Of a DNA stretch of 5,762 bases, positions 5,748 through 5,762 are shown one piece after another. The translations under genes and the position numbers were made by a program. A model generated the notes under the pieces. That model ran no database searches. It was not told the origin of the DNA and saw nothing but the letters and a program-made list of their open reading frames with translations. The stretch comes from Cellvibrionaceae bacterium (GTDB lineage Bacteria > Pseudomonadota > Gammaproteobacteria > Pseudomonadales > Cellvibrionaceae), in the NCBI GenBank assembly GCA_030597965.1, contig JAUVQU010000152.1:1-5762 (forward strand), read 5' to 3'. How positions within the stretch are numbered: the stretch's first letter is position 1; each line of letters starts with the position of its first letter.

Positions 5748-5762
5748 AGCTTGGTTGTAAAA

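Overview
The window looks like a piece of a gammaproteobacterial chromosome. The evidence is a CzcA-type metal efflux pump, an MtfA-family peptidase, a REP-associated tyrosine transposase and several REP palindromes. I cannot name a genus. Base composition is mosaic: the 60 bases from 1201 (czcA) hold 41 G/C, while the 60 bases from 4021 (permease) hold 21.

Layout. Positions 1-1616 carry the C-terminal half of a heavy-metal RND pump (czcA-like), intact to its stop but cut by the window edge. Positions 1617-2170 contain no clear intact gene. They hold a near-perfect GTGGGCAC palindrome with a decayed second copy, and possibly a ruined minus-strand frame. Positions 2171-3366 are a plus-strand block: a universal stress protein gene broken by a one-base frameshift and an internal deletion, an apparently intact mtfA with a TTG start, and a 30-codon remnant of the 3' end of an alpha-glucan (glycogen) phosphorylase gene. 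Positions 3431-4744 hold a convergent, AT-rich amino-acid permease gene (APC family) that is full length except for two in-frame stops. Positions 4924-5570 are a REP/RAYT unit: a transposase gene with one in-frame TGA, bracketed by perfect 36-bp inverted REP copies. Two further REP families follow to the window end.

How the parts relate. Between the pump and the right edge, four recognisable genes are broken or truncated (usp, glgP end, permease, RAYT), and mtfA is the only intact-looking one. Usp, MtfA and glycogen phosphorylase suggest an old carbon or energy-storage and stress neighbourhood that has been deleted down. The breaks are mostly single-base events in otherwise well-preserved frames. 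That fits recent decay, or errors in a low-coverage assembly, and only read data can separate the two. I see no convincing undescribed system. The best leads are the REP/RAYT structure, the doubly interrupted permease and the slippery site in usp.
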